A stretch of 64,000 bases of DNA. Source: Pachypanchax playfairii. Its lineage: Eukaryota; Chordata; Actinopteri; Cyprinodontiformes; Aplocheilidae. This document shows, piece after piece, positions 63,985 to 64,000 of the stretch. The stretch covers positions 2,348,439 to 2,412,438 of the forward strand of contig SSNP01000080.1 in the NCBI GenBank assembly GCA_006937955.1. Direction: 5' to 3'. Every line of letters starts with the position of its first letter. Position 1 is the stretch's first letter. The position numbers and the translations under genes were made by a program. A model generated the notes under the pieces. It did not search any database. It had not been told where the DNA came from and worked only from the letters and a program-made list of their open reading frames with translations.

Positions 63985-64000
63985 CTGCACAGGACAGAAG

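Noticed and set aside
1..64000. Search for CRISPR arrays, operons, phage or toxin-antitoxin modules
   Set aside because: The DNA is a vertebrate chromosome with split genes. No regularly spaced repeats or prokaryotic gene clusters are present.

Overview
The window is vertebrate nuclear DNA, almost certainly from a ray-finned fish. It carries split protein genes with canonical GT-AG introns and very high protein similarity to human orthologues, AT-rich introns of mostly 80-1,500 bp, and several repeat families typical of teleosts. I see no prokaryotic gene organisation, CRISPR array, rRNA or convincing tRNA gene. Exon boundaries were read by hand from reading frame, splice signals and remembered orthologue sequences. 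In each gene the exon lengths sum to an intact reading frame.

Layout. Plus strand: the 3' part of inava (908-5681), adipor1 (CDS 8267-12789), rabif (16344-17872), kdm5b (20466-34185) and nelfcd (36410-41430). Minus strand: ctsz (45024-42258, tail to tail with nelfcd), npepl1 (53004-46920) and the 3' part of an ankrd52-type ankyrin-repeat gene (63984-61495, continuing past the window end). The first four genes have human orthologues on 1q32 and nelfcd/ctsz/npepl1 have human orthologues on 20q13, so two ancestral blocks meet between about 35.1 and 36.4 kb.

The encoded products are housekeeping or signalling proteins: a junction/innate-immunity adaptor, a seven-helix adiponectin receptor, a Rab-binding zinc protein, an H3K4 demethylase, a subunit of the transcription-pausing factor NELF, a lysosomal carboxypeptidase, an M17-type aminopeptidase-like protein and a probable PP6 regulatory subunit. 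They do not form a pathway; kdm5b and nelfcd both act on transcription but their adjacency is probably incidental.

The oddest part is 52.5-59.0 kb. A 2,779-bp segment containing npepl1 exon 1 (52583-55361) recurs at 56217-58995, with a third partial copy (55363-56215) between them and a single n at each internal junction. The full copies differ at only the two positions I spotted. This looks like unmerged haplotypes left by the assembler rather than biology. A 31-base C run lies just before the first copy.

Repeats that can be recognised include a 5'-truncated LINE end, a TTAA-flanked MITE-like element in adipor1, a decayed Tc1/mariner transposon in kdm5b, copies of one dispersed teleost repeat in adipor1, rabif and npepl1 introns, and a hAT-like MITE in the ankrd52 gene. 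I found no previously undescribed system; the most useful observations concern assembly, synteny and small regulatory or repeat structures.
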